64,000 nucleotides of DNA from DASZRZ01 sp963732925 (GCA_963732925.1 CAVTBJ010000011.1:124001-188000); one strand, 5' to 3'; counted from the stretch's first letter, positions 37,492 through 46,439 are shown. Numbers and translations: made by a program. The notes: a model not told the origin generated them from the sequence alone.

Positions 37492-38139
37492 GTGGCCGGA
37501 GCCTTGATTCCCGCTTCCTTGCGGGGGCGCATTTCCGCGTACCGTGCTCTGGAGCCTTGCGCGCGCCGCGCCTATCTGCGTCTGCTGCTGGCGCGAACGC
37601 TGGGCCGTCGCCACTCCACATTGCGTCCCGATGCCCTGCTGCCTCGCACCCTCATGTTCGTCTGCTACGGAAACATTATTCGCAGCGCTTTTGCTGAGGC
37701 ACTGCTGCGAGCCGAGCTGGAACGCCGGGGCATCCACGGTATCGAGGTGATCTCTTCGGGGACCGACGCCCGTTCCGGACGCGAAGCCGACCGCCGGGCC
37801 ATCGCCTTGGCGCCCGAGTTTGGCGTTTCTTTGGAACAGCACCGGGCCACGCGGGTCACGGCGGAACTCATGGAACGTTGCGATGCTGTTTTTGCCATGG
37901 ACTTCAGCAACGAAGCGAACCTGGCCGCGCGGTTTCCCGCGGCCCTCCCCAAAATTCTGCTGCTGGAGCCTTCACCCCAAGAGCCAGGTCCGCTGGAGGT
38001 TCCGGATCCTTATACCGGCGACGCGGAAGCGGTGCGCGCCTGCTATCGCGTTCTGCGGTCTCGTATTCTCTTTCTAGGTGGACAACTTGCGCAGGCGTGG
38101 CACAGGTCCCGTGCTTACTCAAGTAACGTTTCCCGCTGA
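37492..38139 (+). CDS. Low-molecular-weight protein-tyrosine-phosphatase
   Basis: This is a 215-residue protein starting at GTG 37492. The P-loop is VCYGNIIRSAFAEALL (CX5R followed by S) near residue 56, and the general-acid Asp is in VPDPYTGDAEA near residue 173. An N-terminal extension of about 50 residues (RGRISAYRALEPCARRAYLR) precedes the catalytic domain, so I keep the long start instead of ATG 37651. Such phosphatases often control tyrosine kinases of polysaccharide export. The genes downstream (wecB, sugar aminotransferase, glycosyltransferase) fit that. Confidence 0.85.
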   Translation: MAGALIPASLRGRISAYRALEPCARRAYLRLLLARTLGRRHSTLRPDALLPRTLMFVCYGNIIRSAFAEALLRAELERRGIHGIEVISSGTDARSGREADRRAIALAPEFGVSLEQHRATRVTAELMERCDAVFAMDFSNEANLAARFPAALPKILLLEPSPQEPGPLEVPDPYTGDAEAVRACYRVLRSRILFLGGQLAQAWHRSRAYSSNVSR

Positions 38140-38191
38140 ATCCACGCGCTCTGGCTGCCCTGACGGGTGCTAGAATTCAGGCAGTTTCGTT

Positions 38192-39313
38192 ATGCATATC
38201 CTCCATGTTGTGGGCGCGCGCCCGAATTTCATGAAAGCAGCTCCCGTGGTACGAGCGCTTGCGCAGCGGCCCGGAGTGCATCAGACTCTCGTCCATACCG
38301 GACAGCACTATGACTTCAACATGTCGGACGTATTTTTCCAGCAGCTGGAAATTCCCGCGCCCGACGTGAACCTGCAGGTCGGCTCCGGCAGCCACGCTCA
38401 GCAGACGGCGGAAATTATCAGCCGCTTCGAGCCCGTGATCCTGGAGCGCCGGCCGGATTGCGTGCTGGTCTATGGTGACGTGAATTCTACCGTTGCCGCC
38501 GCTCTGGTCTGCTCTAAGCTCCTGGTGCCCATCGGACACGTTGAGGCCGGACTTCGTTCCTTCGACCGCACCATGCCGGAGGAGATCAATCGCCTGCTCA
38601 CCGATCAGGTTGCCGACCTGTTATTCACGCCTTCGCCGGATGGCGATGAGAACCTTGTCCGCGAGGGAGTTGCTCCCGGAAAGATTCACCTCGTGGGCAA
38701 TGTCATGATCGATACCCTGGTGCGCATGCTGCCGGCGGCTCGCGCCCACCTGCCCTCGGACTTGCCGGAACGCTATGCCCTGGTGACGCTGCACCGTCCG
38801 TCGAACGTCGACGATCTGGACTGGCTTGCCGGCATGCTGCGCACCCTGGCGGAAATCGCCGGCGAGCTTCCGGTATGGTTTCCCATTCATCCCCGCACCA
38901 GGCAGCGCCTGGCCGACGCCGGCATGGATGCCAGCGGCTTTCCCGGGGTGCGCCTGCTCGATCCCGTGCCCTATCTTCAGTTCCTTGGCCTGCAGACACG
39001 CGCCACCGTGGTGATCACCGATTCTGGCGGCATTCAGGAAGAAACCACATTTCTGGGACGTCCCTGCCTCACCATGCGTGAAAACACCGAGCGACCTGTC
39101 ACCGTCGAGCTGGGCACCAATATTCTGATCGGACGGGACACCAACCGCCTGCGCCAGGAGCTGCAGCGCATTCTCGCCGGGCGCTTCAAAAAAGGTTCCA
39201 TTCCGCCGCTCTGGGACGGCCGGGCTTCCGAGCGCATCGCCGACGTGCTGACCGGAAAAGCAAACCTGGCCGCGTTTTCGAAAGAGAGTGATTGCAAAGC
39301 TGTGCCATCGTGA
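38192..39313 (+). CDS. wecB: UDP-N-acetylglucosamine 2-epimerase (non-hydrolysing)
   Basis: This 373-residue protein converts UDP-GlcNAc to UDP-ManNAc. Family motifs are present: HILHVVGARPNFMKAAPVV, HTGQHYDFNMSDVFF, VYGDVNSTVAAAL, HVEAGLRSFDRTMPEEINR (catalytic Asp/Glu), TLHRPSNVD, PIHPRT, and TDSGGIQEETTFLGRPCLT near the C-terminus. Length is normal. It precedes a sugar aminotransferase on the same strand, suggesting synthesis of an amino-sugar precursor for surface polysaccharide. Confidence 0.93.
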   Translation: MHILHVVGARPNFMKAAPVVRALAQRPGVHQTLVHTGQHYDFNMSDVFFQQLEIPAPDVNLQVGSGSHAQQTAEIISRFEPVILERRPDCVLVYGDVNSTVAAALVCSKLLVPIGHVEAGLRSFDRTMPEEINRLLTDQVADLLFTPSPDGDENLVREGVAPGKIHLVGNVMIDTLVRMLPAARAHLPSDLPERYALVTLHRPSNVDDLDWLAGMLRTLAEIAGELPVWFPIHPRTRQRLADAGMDASGFPGVRLLDPVPYLQFLGLQTRATVVITDSGGIQEETTFLGRPCLTMRENTERPVTVELGTNILIGRDTNRLRQELQRILAGRFKKGSIPPLWDGRASERIADVLTGKANLAAFSKESDCKAVPS

Positions 39314-39451
39314 GCGAAGCGCCGCCAGGCGCGTAGTCAAAGTAGCGTGGGTTTTGCTTGCGTCTGCCGCGCGGAAGCCAGCGCGGAAAGCGATCTCGTA
39401 AGGCCGTCCATTACAATTCTCTGTTGCCATCCGCGCCGTCGGAGACATGCC

Positions 39452-40573
39452 TTGATTCCCATCCTCGACCTTCAGGCCCAGTACCGCAGCATTAAACCGG
39501 AAATCGATGCTGCTATTGCGGCGGTGCTCGATAGCGGCAGGTTTGTCCTGGGCGAACCGGTGGCGGAGTTTGAGCGCGATTTCGCCGCCTTCTGCCAGGC
39601 CGGGCATGCCGTAGGGGTCAATTCCGGAACCAGCGCTCTGCATCTGGCCCTGCTCGCCGCCGGCATCGGACCCGGAGACGAAGTCATTACGGTTCCGTTC
39701 ACGTTTATTGCCACCGTCTCGGCGATTCTTTACGCGGGAGCGCGTCCTGTACTGGTGGATATCGATCCGGAGACGTATTGCATTGACGTCGCCGCCGCGG
39801 AACGTGCCATCACTCCGCGCACCCGCGCCATCCTGCCGGTACATCTCTACGGGCATCCCGCAGACATGGACGCCTTGATGACCCTGGCGCGAAAACACAA
39901 CCTGGTGGTGATTGAGGACGCCGCGCAGGCCCACGGCGCGGAATACGGGGGCCGCCGCGTCGGCGGGATTGGGGATATCGGATGCTTCAGTTTCTATCCC
40001 GGCAAGAACCTGGGAGGCTACGGAGAAGGCGGCGCGCTGGTCACTTCCAACCGCGACTATGCGGCCAAAGCCCGCCTGCTACGCAACTGGGGCGATGCCG
40101 GCAAGTACCAGCACGTGCTGCAAGGCTACAACTACCGCATGGATGCCCTGCAGGGCGCGATTCTCAGCGTGAAGCTGCGCCACCTGCCGCGCTGGACGGA
40201 ATCGCGTCGCGACCTCGCGGCCCGCTACACCCGGCTTCTGCAGGACAGCGGATTTTCCCTTCCGCGGGAGCAGCCCGGCTGCCGCCACGTATTTCAGCTC
40301 TATACCATTCGGGTTTCGGCGCGCGACGAGCTGCGCGCTGCGCTCGAAGCCGAAGGCATTCAGACTGCCGTCCACTATCCTGTTCCCGCGCATCTGCAGC
40401 CGGGGTTTGCCAGCCTCGGTTATAAGCGGGGAGATTTTCCGGCAACGGAGCACGCGGCGCAGGAGGTGCTTTCCTTGCCCCTGTATCCGGAAATGACGCC
40501 GGAACAGGTGGCGACGGTGGCGGCTGCCGTCTCTCGCAGCGCGGAGGCACCTGCCGGGCAGGGAAGATCCTGA
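39452..40573 (+). CDS. DegT/DnrJ/EryC1/StrS-family sugar aminotransferase
   Basis: This is a 373-residue PLP enzyme. It begins PILDLQAQYRSIKPEID, has the cofactor region GVNSGTSALHLALLAAGI, then VHLYGHPADMDAL and VIEDAAQAHGAEYGGRRVG. SFYPGKNLGGYGEGGALVT contains the Lys that binds PLP. GYNYRMDALQGAIL and HYPVPAHLQP complete the family. The start TTG 39452 has GGAG nine bases upstream, and the protein alignment begins exactly there. A longer frame to 39347 adds unrelated text. It transfers an amino group to a 3- or 4-keto nucleotide sugar; the position is not resolved. Confidence 0.9.
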   Translation: MIPILDLQAQYRSIKPEIDAAIAAVLDSGRFVLGEPVAEFERDFAAFCQAGHAVGVNSGTSALHLALLAAGIGPGDEVITVPFTFIATVSAILYAGARPVLVDIDPETYCIDVAAAERAITPRTRAILPVHLYGHPADMDALMTLARKHNLVVIEDAAQAHGAEYGGRRVGGIGDIGCFSFYPGKNLGGYGEGGALVTSNRDYAAKARLLRNWGDAGKYQHVLQGYNYRMDALQGAILSVKLRHLPRWTESRRDLAARYTRLLQDSGFSLPREQPGCRHVFQLYTIRVSARDELRAALEAEGIQTAVHYPVPAHLQPGFASLGYKRGDFPATEHAAQEVLSLPLYPEMTPEQVATVAAAVSRSAEAPAGQGRS

Positions 40574-40583
40574 TTCAGGATTG

Positions 40584-41399
40584 TCAGGAATTCGCCGCGT
40601 GCGAGGCCGCGTGCGCAATGGCGCTTTGGGAGCTCTGGGAGAAGCGCGCGAGCTCTTCCGAGGCCTGGCGAAGCTTGTATCTGCCGCTGATCTGGTACCA
40701 GCGAACCACGAGCAGGTCGGCCACCATGACCAGACCGTCGCGAAAGACGCGGATCTTGGATCGATGATCGTGCGCCCACTCCACCGGAACTTCCCGCCCT
40801 TGCAGTCCGAGCTTGCGCGCCAGGAACAGCAGTTCCGCGTCGAATCCCCAGCGCTCCACGAGCTGTAATCGCGAGAGCACCTGGGCCGCCGGCCTGCGGA
40901 ATGCCTTGAACCCGCACTGGGTATCCTTGTAGTTCAGGCGCAGAGTAAGCCAGAGAACCAGGTTGAATACTCGACCCACCAGTTGCCGGTACAAGGGCTG
41001 GCGCTGGGCTTGCAAAGCGCTTTCCATCCAGCGGGACCCGATGGCCACATCGGCTCCGTCGTCCAGCGCGGCAAAGAGCTTGTCACATTCGTAAATGGGC
41101 GTGGAAAGGTCGGCGTCGGTAAAGAGCACCAGATCGCCACAGGCTTCCCCAAGCCCGCGGCGAACGCTGTAGCCCTTGCCACGGTTTCCGGGATTCTCCA
41201 GCAGCCGCACCGCGGGATTCTGACGGGCGAACCGGGAAACGATTTCCGGGGTGCGGTCGCTCGACCCATCATTGATGACCAGCACTTCCGCGTCCCAGCG
41301 CCGCCGCGCAAGATAGGCCAGTAAAGCATCCAGGGAAGCGCCGATCCGCTCCTGCTCGTTGTAAGCGGGAATGATGAAGCTGTAGCGAAGGTTCGCCAT
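40584..41399 (-). CDS. Dolichyl-phosphate-glucose-synthase-like GT2 glycosyltransferase
   Basis: This is a 271-residue GT2 enzyme: YSFIIPAYNEQERIGAS, VLVINDGSSDRT, NPGNRGKGYSVRRGL and FTDADLSTPI (DxD). Then GSRWMESALQ, LYKDTQ-like NYKDTQCGFKAFRR, and VERWGFDAELLFLARKLG follow. This set is that of enzymes making polyprenyl-phosphate glucose or mannose. No transmembrane extension is present. It runs opposite to the neighbouring aminotransferase, with only ten bases between the stops. Confidence 0.9.
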   Translation of the reverse strand: MANLRYSFIIPAYNEQERIGASLDALLAYLARRRWDAEVLVINDGSSDRTPEIVSRFARQNPAVRLLENPGNRGKGYSVRRGLGEACGDLVLFTDADLSTPIYECDKLFAALDDGADVAIGSRWMESALQAQRQPLYRQLVGRVFNLVLWLTLRLNYKDTQCGFKAFRRPAAQVLSRLQLVERWGFDAELLFLARKLGLQGREVPVEWAHDHRSKIRVFRDGLVMVADLLVVRWYQISGRYKLRQASEELARFSQSSQSAIAHAASHAANS

Positions 41400-41562
41400 G
41401 CGTTACTCATATTGTAATCGTGCCGCGCGGCGGCCAACGTGGAAAACCAGCGGCTCCCCTTTTGCGTCAGAACAGAGAGGGACTACTCCCCGGTAACTTG
41501 CCTGTAGCACCTCCGTGCTGGACAATACTTGGAGGAGGGTTGCGATTTTCCGATCCCAGGCC

Positions 41563-42423
41563 ATGGCAGAATTCACACGACGTAAATTTATGGGGTTTGG
41601 CTTGGGGCTGGGCGCGACTGCCGGCCTGGGCCTGGCCGGCTATAGCTCCCTCATCGCGCCGCAAGACCTCGTTGTCGAACGTGTGCGGATCATGCTGCCG
41701 CGGCTCCCGGAAGCCTTTCATGGCCTCAAGATTGCCCTCATCACCGACCTGCACCTGGAGCCCTTTACCCAGCCAAAGGAGATTCAGGCCGCCGTCGCTG
41801 CCGTGAATGGTTTACAGCCCGATCTCATAGCGGTCACCGGTGATTTCGTCAGCGGAAGCTGGGACGGCTCGCCCCGCGATGCCCGCTTCATCGAGCCCTG
41901 CAGCCGCATCCTCACCGGCTTGCAGTCGCCTCTGGGACGTTTTGCCGTGCTGGGCAACCACGACCACGGCACCGATCCGGTTCTGATTACCAAGACCTCG
42001 CAGGCTCACAACATTCCTGTGTTGAGCAACCGCAATCTTCCGCTGGAAAAGGATGGTGCCCGCCTCTGGATTGCCGGGGTGGACGACGCTATAGCGAAAA
42101 AGACGGACTTCGATTGCGCGCTGGCCGGCATTCCCTCCAAGGAAGCCATCGTTCTGCTGGCCCACGAGCCCGACCTGGCCGATACCAGCGCCCGTCATTC
42201 CGTCGATCTCCAGCTCTCCGGGCATTCTCACGGAGGGCAGATTCGCATGCCCGGCTTTGGCGCTCCCTACTTGCCTCCTTTGGCTCGCAAGTATCCCACC
42301 GGCCTTTATCATGTCGGCCCCACCCGCCTCTACACCAACCGCGGCATTGGGCTTTCCGGCGTGCCCTTTCGCTTCGATTGCCCGCCGGAAGTCACCCTGC
42401 TCGAACTCTTTATGGCTGCCTAG
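41563..42423 (+). CDS. Tat-exported calcineurin-like metallophosphoesterase
   Basis: This is a 286-residue protein. FTRRKFMGFGLGLG is a twin-arginine signal followed by a hydrophobic stretch. The metallophosphoesterase motifs are ALITDLHLEPF, AVTGDFVSG, VLGNHDHGTDP, LLAHEPD and LSGHSHGGQIRMP, which supply all the usual metal ligands. It resembles YkuE/YaeI-type enzymes acting on lipid-linked phosphates (e.g. UDP-diacylglucosamine-like). ATG 41563 is chosen because the Tat motif follows it directly; the frame to 41515 has no site. Confidence 0.88.
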   Translation: MAEFTRRKFMGFGLGLGATAGLGLAGYSSLIAPQDLVVERVRIMLPRLPEAFHGLKIALITDLHLEPFTQPKEIQAAVAAVNGLQPDLIAVTGDFVSGSWDGSPRDARFIEPCSRILTGLQSPLGRFAVLGNHDHGTDPVLITKTSQAHNIPVLSNRNLPLEKDGARLWIAGVDDAIAKKTDFDCALAGIPSKEAIVLLAHEPDLADTSARHSVDLQLSGHSHGGQIRMPGFGAPYLPPLARKYPTGLYHVGPTRLYTNRGIGLSGVPFRFDCPPEVTLLELFMAA

Positions 42424-42505
42424 CGGCTTTGGCCTCTGCTTGCATTGACCAGACCGTTCCTGCACCCGGGCAATTGAGCGCCCCGCCGACGGCATCCAAA
42501 CAAAC

Positions 42506-42655
42506 ATGATTCGCAAACTGAAAAGTGGCGAGTACAGGTTGTACTCCCGCAAGAAGAACCCCAAGACGGGAAAGCGCCGCAACCTCGGAACCTTCTCCTC
42601 GCGCGAGAAGGCCAAGGCGCACGAGCGGGCCGTGCAGTTCTTCAAGCGCCACTAG
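42506..42655 (+). CDS. Conserved 49-residue basic protein
   Basis: A short gene, ATG 42506 to TAG 42655. The protein is MIRKLKSGEYRLYSRK (start), KNPKTGKRRNLGTF (middle) and AKAHERAVQFFKRH (end). It is very basic, with a pattern (strand, KTGKRRNLGTF turn, helix) that I recognise as a widespread small hypothetical family. It may be a small nucleic-acid-binding or integrase-arm-like fold; the function is not known. It ends nine bases before the convergent membrane protein gene. Confidence 0.7.
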   Translation: MIRKLKSGEYRLYSRKKNPKTGKRRNLGTFSSREKAKAHERAVQFFKRH

Positions 42656-42664
42656 GGTCGGGCG

Positions 42665-43615
42665 CTATCTGTTGCTGTCCTGGGTTGGAGTTTTGCCGGC
42701 GCGCGCCAGAATTGCGCTTTCCGTCATGGACGCCTGCTGCCGCACCCGGTCGGGAAGGTCAGCCATGGGATGAAGGTAGGCCCGAACTACGGGCAGGTCT
42801 TCCGTGTTGCCGATCAGGTACAGCCCGCGCAGCGCTTCCCATACTTGTTCTGCGGCCGGATCGACCACAGCAACCTCACTGCCGGCGGCAACCTGCGCCC
42901 CTTTCTGCGCGGCCAGGGAACGCACGCGGCCATTGATGGGCGAACGCAGGTCCAGCGTCTTTCCTCCGCTGTCGAGTTCGGCCAACAGGCCGCCTTCACG
43001 GATGGCCGTGCCGGCCGATGCCAGGTCCACAACCCGTCCCGCTGCCGACGCGGTTATGGTCACCGGAGCCAGCATCCGCACCAGCTCGGCGTGTCCCGCC
43101 CCGTCTCCGAAGCGTACCAGCGCCAGCGCCGCATTCCCTCGCACCGTGGGGGAAGGATCGTTCAGCATATCGCGCAATGCCTGGTGAAATTCCGGTTGCG
43201 TGGTGTCCTGTCCCATGATCCAGGCGTCGGTGTTGCGGATGTCCTCCAGCCGGTGATTCTTCAGCCGCACCACGTCGGGATAGAAGCGCCGGGCGGAAGG
43301 GTCCTGGCGGGCCATGCGCTCGCCCAGTTGCACCAGCGCATGCTGGATGTGGCGCGGCGATTGCTCATCGTGGAGGTACTGCGTCATCTGGTCGTCGGGC
43401 AGTTGCCGTCCAAACCAGGTGCTCCGCCAGAACAGAAACGGCAGCAGTACGATCGCCCACGCCACCAGGAAGAACACAACCCGGTTGCGAACGCTGCGAT
43501 CGCACCTGCTCAGGCCTGCCGGCAGGTTCCGGCGGGCGAGACGCGGTGCGGATTCGGGGGTTCTTGGGCCACGCGAGCACCTTTTCCCAGGGTCATGCAG
43601 AATTTCGAGTGTCAT
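42665..43615 (-). CDS. Membrane protein with HEAT-like repeats and a biotinyl/lipoyl-like sandwich domain
   Basis: This is a 316-residue protein. After a basic N-terminus comes one transmembrane helix (VVFFLVAWAIVLLPFLFW, near residue 46). The middle reads as HEAT repeats (HIQHALVQLGERMARQD, RDMLNDPSPTVRGNAALALVRFG). Next is a barrel-sandwich unit of about 70 residues with two half-motifs (SAAGRVVDLASAGTAIREG and SPINGRVRSLAAQKGAQVAAG). It lacks the Lys of true biotinyl domains and looks like the HlyD-type hybrid. A final HEAT-like helix pair follows. It is the last gene of the respiratory minus-strand block, so an assembly or scaffolding role is plausible. Function is not established. Confidence 0.65.
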   Translation of the reverse strand: MTLEILHDPGKRCSRGPRTPESAPRLARRNLPAGLSRCDRSVRNRVVFFLVAWAIVLLPFLFWRSTWFGRQLPDDQMTQYLHDEQSPRHIQHALVQLGERMARQDPSARRFYPDVVRLKNHRLEDIRNTDAWIMGQDTTQPEFHQALRDMLNDPSPTVRGNAALALVRFGDGAGHAELVRMLAPVTITASAAGRVVDLASAGTAIREGGLLAELDSGGKTLDLRSPINGRVRSLAAQKGAQVAAGSEVAVVDPAAEQVWEALRGLYLIGNTEDLPVVRAYLHPMADLPDRVRQQASMTESAILARAGKTPTQDSNR

Positions 43616-43668
43616 TCCGAACGGGCTTCAGGCCGTGAGGAACTGCTTTTCGCCGCGAAAGCGTAGTC
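43611..43668. repeat. Short dispersed-type intergenic repeat
   Basis: The text TGTCATTCCGA...GAGGAACTGCTTTTCGCCGC resembles the short 'CATTCCGAGCG-AAGCGAGGAATC' elements scattered between genes in Acidobacteriota and some other phyla. The centre, ACGGGCTTCAGGCCGT, is a partial inverted repeat and could fold. Only one copy is seen in the window. Recognition is from memory of the motif. Confidence 0.4.
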
Positions 43669-43685
43669 AGCGACCGACTTTGCCC

Positions 43686-43999
43686 TTACTCCTCAACATC
43701 GGCATCCAGTACCCGGCGCTGCTCCAGATAGTGCGAGACAGCATACTGCGCCAGCAGGCTGGTGGATACCAGCACTTCCGCCCCCGCCATTCTCCCTGTA
43801 GGGTGCGGCTGGTCCAGGGGATGGGTGCAGGGCTCCGCTGCTGCCGAATTCGGCGCCGAAAAACGCCGCCTGGGCTTCGTCGAAATGACGGATCGTCTGC
43901 CAGGCGTGCTTCCTCGCCTACGGTTCCGCTGATGTCGATTCTCAGCCGAACAATGGCCATGCGCGGATCCGTCGTTTCAGTGGCATCTGGGGTTTGCAC
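43686..43999 (-). CDS. Small protein of unknown function, frameshifted as sequenced
   Basis: This is a reconstructed protein of about 105 residues. It starts at GTG 43999 after GGAG and reads MAIVRLRIDISGTVGEEARL. It then slips near 43893 to IRHFDEAQAAFFGAEFG and again near 43815 to LDQPHPTGRMAGAEVLVSTS. It ends QYAVSHYLEQRRVLDADVEE with a TAA. No family is recognised. It lies ten bases after the DUF420 gene on the same strand, so it probably belongs to the oxidase-assembly set. Confidence 0.45.
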
Positions 44000-44008
44000 T
44001 CTCCGACC

Positions 44009-44448
44009 TCATGCGGCGAACAGGTGATACAGCATGACGTAAATCACCACTCCGGTGACCGAGACATACATCCACACCGGATAGGCCCAGCGGGCAATCG
44101 GCGGTGGCGGCCGTCCTGCCGCCGCAAGCCGTGACTCAGCGTGATCAGCACCAGCGGGACTACGGTTACGCCAGCACCGTGTGCGTGAACAGGATGGTGA
44201 AGTACACCGTGCGGGACCAGCCTTGTCCCGCAAAATGGACCGAACCGACGTTCAGGTGATAGGTGATATAAAAAATCAGAAACAGCGAAGAGGTGACCAC
44301 CGCGGCAATCATCAGTTTGCGGTGCGATTTCACTCGGCCCTGGCGGATCATGCGCCGCGGGCGCTGAAATCAGCACTGCGCTGGTGCCGTTGAGCACCGC
44401 ATTCACCGTGGGCAGGAGGCTCAGCGTACCTTCTGGCATGAGCTGCAT
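44009..44448 (-). CDS. DUF420 membrane protein (cytochrome oxidase assembly, CtaM-like), frameshifted as sequenced
   Basis: Four hydrophobic helices can be pieced together from adjacent frames: TLSLLPTVNAVLNGTSAVLI, then RVKSHRKLMIAAVVTSSLFL, ILFTHTVLA joined to VTVVPLVLITLSHGLRR, and YPVWMYVSVTGVVIYVMLYH. VKSHRKLM and the conserved His in YHL and THT are typical of DUF420. Frame changes are needed near 44355, 44170 and 44095. In Bacillus a related protein (CtaM) is needed for haem a oxidase maturation. Its place beside ctaA and ctaB fits that role. Confidence 0.75.
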
Positions 44449-44486
44449 CTGGGGATCTCGAACACGAAAAACTCGCGCCCGGAAAA

Positions 44487-45279
44487 TTATGCCGCGGGCC
44501 GCTTGCTCCTGCGGTTGGCGACCAGGAACGCCAGCCCGAACAATGCCAGGGCAAACCCGGTCAATACCGCGAGGGACATGCCCAGGGGAAACTGGGGAGC
44601 CGCGCTGGCCGGAAACAGCAGCCGCCGCAAGGACTCGACGCCATACGTCAAGCGGATTGGCGCGCACCAGCACTCGAATCCATCCCGAAGCCCCCGCCAG
44701 CGGGAACATGGCCCCGGAGAGCAGCCACAGCGGAATCAGAAACAGGTTGATCACCGCGTGGAAACCCTGCGTCGACTCCATCGGCCAGGCGATCACAAAT
44801 CCCAGCGCTGTCAGGGAAAACGCGATCAGAAATACGGTCAGCACTGTCAGTCCCAGCACGGAAAGGGAAAAATGGATACCCAACGGGATGCCCAGAATCA
44901 GAAAGATCAGGCCCTGCGACCGTAGCCATCGAGGTTCCGCCCAGAACCTTGCCCAGCACGATCGACGAGCGGCTCACCGGCGCACCAGTACGGACAGCAA
45001 AAAACCTTCCTTGCGGTCTTCGATCACCGACATCATGGTGAAGATCGAGGTGAACAGGACAATCATCACCAGCACGCCGGGAAAGAAATAGTGCAGATAG
45101 TGTTCGCCGCTGGCCGCGCCTTTTCCCTGGAAGGAGGTCCCAATTCCCGAGCCGATCACCAGCCAGAACAGCACCGGCGAGGCGATCACTCCCACCATGC
45201 GCGAGCGCTGCCGGTAAAAGCGAACAATTTCCCGCCACCACAGCGAACCCGCCACCAGCAGGCCATGCAGCAGCGGCAT
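44487..45279 (-). CDS. ABC-2 type transporter permease, frameshifted as sequenced
   Basis: This is a reconstructed membrane protein of about 260 residues. It begins MPLLHGLLVAGSLWWREIVR, then has SFQGKGAASGEHYLHYFFPG and LFTSIFTMMSVIEDRKEGFL, the ABC-2 signature region. After slips near 44985 and 44915 it continues IHFSLSVLGLTVLTVFLIAF, ALGFVIAWPMESTQGFH and LFLIPLWLLSGAMFPLAGA. After another slip near 44640 it ends SLAVLTGFALALFGLAFLVA with TAA at 44487. It pairs with the ATPase gene immediately upstream. Such pairs lie next to ctaA and ctaB in several phyla; the substrate is unknown. Confidence 0.78.
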
Positions 45280-45367
45280 CATGGCAGGTGTGTTCTCCGC
45301 CGCCATCGCGGACGCCGCGCGAGGCTAGCCACTTGTGTGTGCGTTGCCAAAGTCTTCTCCATTCCGT

Positions 45368-46343
45368 TCACGCCTTGGCTTCGCCGGGCGCGTTCTCGCT
45401 GTTCCAGAAGCGGTGCCCGGTTCGACGGATGAATACGTCCTCCAGCGTGGGCTTGCTTACGCTGACCGACTTCACCTCTCCCGGGAAGGCTTCCACTACC
45501 TCGGTCACGAAGCGGTGTCCCTGCTGGATTTCCAGCCGCACTTTCCCGTCCAGAACGCTGGGTCGCAGATGAAAACGCTGCTCGATGCGCGCCGCCAGCG
45601 ATTCCGGATTGGCGGTCTCCAGCAGGATCACATCGCCGCCGATCTCGTGTTTTAGCTCCGTCGGGGTCCCCAGCGCGACCAGCCGGCCTTCGCTCAGGAT
45701 CGCCAGGCGGTCGCAGCGATCCGCCTCCTCCATCAGGTGCGTGGTCACCAGGATCGTCACTCGCTCCTGGTCCCGCAGCATGCGCAGGTACTGCCAAAGG
45801 TCAATGCGCGCTCCCGGGTCCAGTCCGGTCGTGGGCTCGTCCAGCAGCAGGACCGAAGGACGATGCAGCAGTCCCTTGGCCAGCTCCAGCCGCCGCTGCA
45901 TGCCTCCGGAAAAGGTCTGTGCCAGCTCGCCAGCCCGGTCGCTCAGCCCAACCCGGCCCAGCGTTTCCCGGATGCGCGCCTTGAGCGCCGGCCCGTGCAT
46001 GCCGTAGAGATGGCCCACGTGCCACAAATTCTCCTCCGCCGTCAGCTTCACATCGATGCTGGGAGCCTGAAACACCACCCCGATCTGCCGCCGCACTCCG
46101 TTGGGATTGGTGGCGCAGTCATTGCCTAAAATCTGGGCCCGCCCTCCGCTGGGCAGCATAAGCGTGGACAAAATGCGGAATAGGGTGGTTTTACCGCTTC
46201 CGTTGGGACCCAGGAGTCCGAAAATCTCCGCCTCGCCGACGTCAAAGGAGATTCCCGCGAGCGCCGTCCGCGTCTCATAGTCATGACGCAGGCCCTCAAT
46301 GTGGATGACCGCGGTTAAGCTCCGCCGCGAGTGTGGCGGACAT
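45368..46343 (-). CDS. ABC transporter ATP-binding protein
   Basis: The ATPase is complete once the frame is read upstream of the TTG at 46171: HDYETRTALAGISFDVGEAE, then Walker A GLLGPNGSGKTTLFRIL. The Q-loop region is IGVVFQAPSIDVKLTAEEN, the signature FSGGMQRRLELAKGLL, and Walker B VLLLDEPTTGLDPG. The H-loop is VTTHLMEEADRC. The C-terminal extension is of the DrrA/NatA kind. No good start is in frame. ATG 46343 (MSATLAAELNR) joins if one base near 46320 is corrected. It drives the neighbouring ABC-2 permease. Confidence 0.85.
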
Positions 46344-46439
46344 AGACTCGTCTGGGGTTGCGGTCTGCTGAAAGGGCACAGTTCATTCTACGACAGGCAA
46401 ACGTCCACAGCGCCGCTTTCTGCGTCGCGGACCATTTTC

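Noticed and set aside
38621..39934. 437-codon minus-strand frame across wecB and the aminotransferase
   Set aside because: It spans two well-supported plus-strand genes and has no domain; it is a by-product of GC-rich codon use.
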